The translations under genes were made by a program, and so were the position numbers. From Pseudomonas sp. v388 (lineage in GTDB: Bacteria; Pseudomonadota; Gammaproteobacteria; Pseudomonadales; Pseudomonadaceae), in contig NZ_RHQN01000001.1 in NCBI RefSeq assembly GCF_003935425.1, forward strand, positions 186,001 to 250,000: 64,000 nt of DNA, written 5' to 3'. The notes beneath the pieces are model-generated. The model did not search any database, was not told the DNA's origin, and saw only the letters and a program-made list of their open reading frames with translations. Of the stretch, positions 62,466 to 64,000 are shown one piece after another (positions within the stretch are counted from its first letter, which is position 1; every line of letters begins with the position of its first letter).

Positions 62466-62966
62466 TCGGGTTTCAAAAAGGGCGTGGGGCATTCCGGAAC
62501 GAGCGTTGATGCGCCTTTCCGGCGGGCTGGCGGTGTGGATTGGAACAGAAAAGCCATTCAAAAGCTTGCTGTAAATCAACGCCAATGGTCGTATGGATGG
62601 ATATCGCGCCGTATGCGGTTGCAATGCCTGTCCAGAGCCCGCCATCGAAGGCCGAGCGTGTCTGGAAGCCGATTTGTAAAATCCCCTTTTATTCCGACTG
62701 CCGTCTCTTCAACTTGCAGCGCTGTGTCGCTAATATGCGCGCCTTGTCGCCGCCCCTCAGGCCGCGGCAAGAATGACGCCCAGCGTGCCCTGATCCTCGC
62801 CTGCCACTCAGCCGAACCAGACATCCCCGTTCATGCAGCCTTCCCGTCCATCGCAGACGCGCCCTCGCGCGTGACTCTGGTGTGAGGCGATGGTGCGTCA
62901 TCAATGGGCAGCCCGCCTGCACCGTCACTTCTGTTTTCTATCGAGCTTTGAGGTTTTGAGGTCTTT
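62466..62966. other. gene-free interval
   Basis: A 501-bp stretch between the small hypothetical gene and the MFS gene. Several short frames cross it, none with coding signs that I trust. GAGG before 62967 is the ribosome site of the MFS gene. Confidence 0.4.
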
Positions 62967-64000
62967 ATGTCTGTGCAATTGCTGGCCATGGCGCTGGCGC
63001 CGTTACTTGGGCTGTTCATCATCAGTATCGGCAACGGAATGCTGTCGTCGTTGACCACGCTGCGGCTCGACAGCCTGGGTGAGTCGGCCACGATGGTCGG
63101 TATCGTGTCCTCTGCCTACTTCATCGGCCTGACCCTGGGTTCGATCTTCAACGACCGCCTGATCGTGCGGATCGGGCATATCCGGGCCTACAGCTGTTTC
63201 GCGGCGCTGATCGCCACGACGATTCTGTTTCAGGGGCTGTCGTCCGATCCCTGGACCTGGTTTGCCCTGCGCCTGATCAACGGCTGGGCCATGGTCGGCG
63301 TGTTTCTGGTGGTGGAGAGCTGGCTGCTGATGGCCGCCGACCCCAAGATCCGTGGTCGTCTGCTGGCCCTGTACATGATCGCCCTGTACGGCGCCGGTTT
63401 CATCGGCCAGGCCAAGCTGGGTGCGATCGCCGAGGCGGGCGGCACGGTGCCGTTCATGATCGCGGCGATCCTGGCGTCGTTGTCGCTGTTGCCCATCGTG
63501 ATGATCCCGCGTGCGACGCCCATCGTCGAACGTGCCGAGCCGCTGATGCCCATGCAGCTGCTGCGGGTGACGCCCACCGGTGTGGTGGGCTGTTTCGGTT
63601 CGGGTATCGCCATCGCCGCGATTTACACGTTGCTGCCGCTGTACCTGCAACGAGTCGGGATGGATGTGACCGAAGTCGGTCACATGATGGCGGCGGTGAT
63701 TCTCGGCGCGATGCTCTTGCAGTACCCGGTCGGACGTTGGTCGGACCACCAGGACCGGCAAATGGTGCTGGTGGTGCTGGGCATCGCCTGTGCGCTGTTG
63801 TCGCTGGTCATCCTCATGCTGCCGCCGTCTTCGCCGCTGCTGATCGTCGCGTTGTTCCTGCTCGGCGGCGGGGTGTTCGCGGTCTACCCGGTGGCGGTCA
63901 GCCACGCCGCCGACAGTGCGCCGTCCGGTGCCATCGTGCGGATGATCCAGGGGTTGCTGCTGATCAACTCGCTGGGTTCTGCCATCAGTCCGCTGATGAT
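62967..64000 (+). CDS. MFS transporter (YcaD-like), 3' end cut by window
   Basis: At least 344 codons of an MFS protein are present. The first 10-11 helices are seen, with GLTLGSIFNDRLIVRIGHIRAYS as the cytoplasmic loop 2-3 motif, a charged residue pair in WLLMAADPKIRGRLLALYMIALY and the GRWSDHQDRQMVL motif in the second half. GAGG is 6 nt before ATG 62967. It resembles the YcaD/MFS_1 family of small-solute permeases. The C-terminus lies beyond the window. Confidence 0.85.
   Translation, partial: MSVQLLAMALAPLLGLFIISIGNGMLSSLTTLRLDSLGESATMVGIVSSAYFIGLTLGSIFNDRLIVRIGHIRAYSCFAALIATTILFQGLSSDPWTWFALRLINGWAMVGVFLVVESWLLMAADPKIRGRLLALYMIALYGAGFIGQAKLGAIAEAGGTVPFMIAAILASLSLLPIVMIPRATPIVERAEPLMPMQLLRVTPTGVVGCFGSGIAIAAIYTLLPLYLQRVGMDVTEVGHMMAAVILGAMLLQYPVGRWSDHQDRQMVLVVLGIACALLSLVILMLPPSSPLLIVALFLLGGGVFAVYPVAVSHAADSAPSGAIVRMIQGLLLINSLGSAISPLM

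Noticed and set aside
1-64000. search for tRNA, rRNA, CRISPR arrays, IS elements and prophage
   Set aside because: No cloverleaf, direct-repeat/spacer array, transposase, integrase or att-like repeat was seen by eye; short elements could be missed.

Overview
The window (about 62% GC by eye) looks like a Pseudomonas chromosome, most likely of the P. fluorescens group. Supporting signs, recalled without any search, are: a LysR / 3-mercaptopropionate dioxygenase / four-domain rhodanese block in the order of P. aeruginosa PA2601-PA2603; a D-galactose 1-dehydrogenase that matches the P. fluorescens enzyme as I remember it; tauABCD; a membrane gluconate 2-dehydrogenase; and Pseudomonas-type REP sequences. 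I saw no phage, IS element, CRISPR array, rRNA or tRNA. The window cuts a TonB receptor at the left end and an MFS gene at the right end.

Layout. 1-17.4 kb is mainly organosulfur acquisition: TonB receptor (partial), a 48-aa ORF, rhodanese, 3-mercaptopropionate dioxygenase, divergent LysR, an SsuD-like monooxygenase, an SsuCB-like ABC pair, an SsuA-like binding protein and tauABCD. Inside it sit a TonB receptor with a near-perfect Zur-type palindrome and a GNAT-kinase-GNAT fusion. 17.5-20 kb carries an orphan HrpK/HrpF-like translocator gene. 20-28 kb holds an EamA exporter, a Na/Pi cotransporter plus PstS-like protein behind a candidate Pho box, a hybrid histidine kinase and an orphan NMT1-type binding protein. 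28-33.5 kb has a small secreted protein, a periplasmic cupin and the three-subunit gluconate dehydrogenase; a chemoreceptor follows.

35.8-48.5 kb is one uninterrupted plus-strand block of 13 tightly packed genes: GntR/FCD regulator, ABC transporter 1 (ATPase, permease, binding protein), quinone-oxidoreductase-like dehydrogenase, hotdog thioesterase, VOC protein, acyl-CoA ligase, second binding protein, BAAT-type acyl hydrolase, second ATPase, second permease and gamma-glutamyltransferase. A 14-bp palindrome lies before the regulator. I cannot assign this to a named pathway, and it is the best candidate here for an undescribed system: uptake of one or two organic acids or amides, CoA activation, redox and thioester release.

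48.6-64 kb holds catalase, a PRISE-like SDR, gene remnants with REP sequences, galactose dehydrogenase, DUF2256, and an amide/amine catabolic set (amidase, LysR, MHS permease, M20 carbamoylase-like hydrolase, acetylpolyamine-deacetylase-like enzyme). After these come a DUF465 protein, an SDR/HxlR divergent pair with a candidate operator, a Nudix hydrolase, a small hypothetical protein and a truncated MFS transporter.
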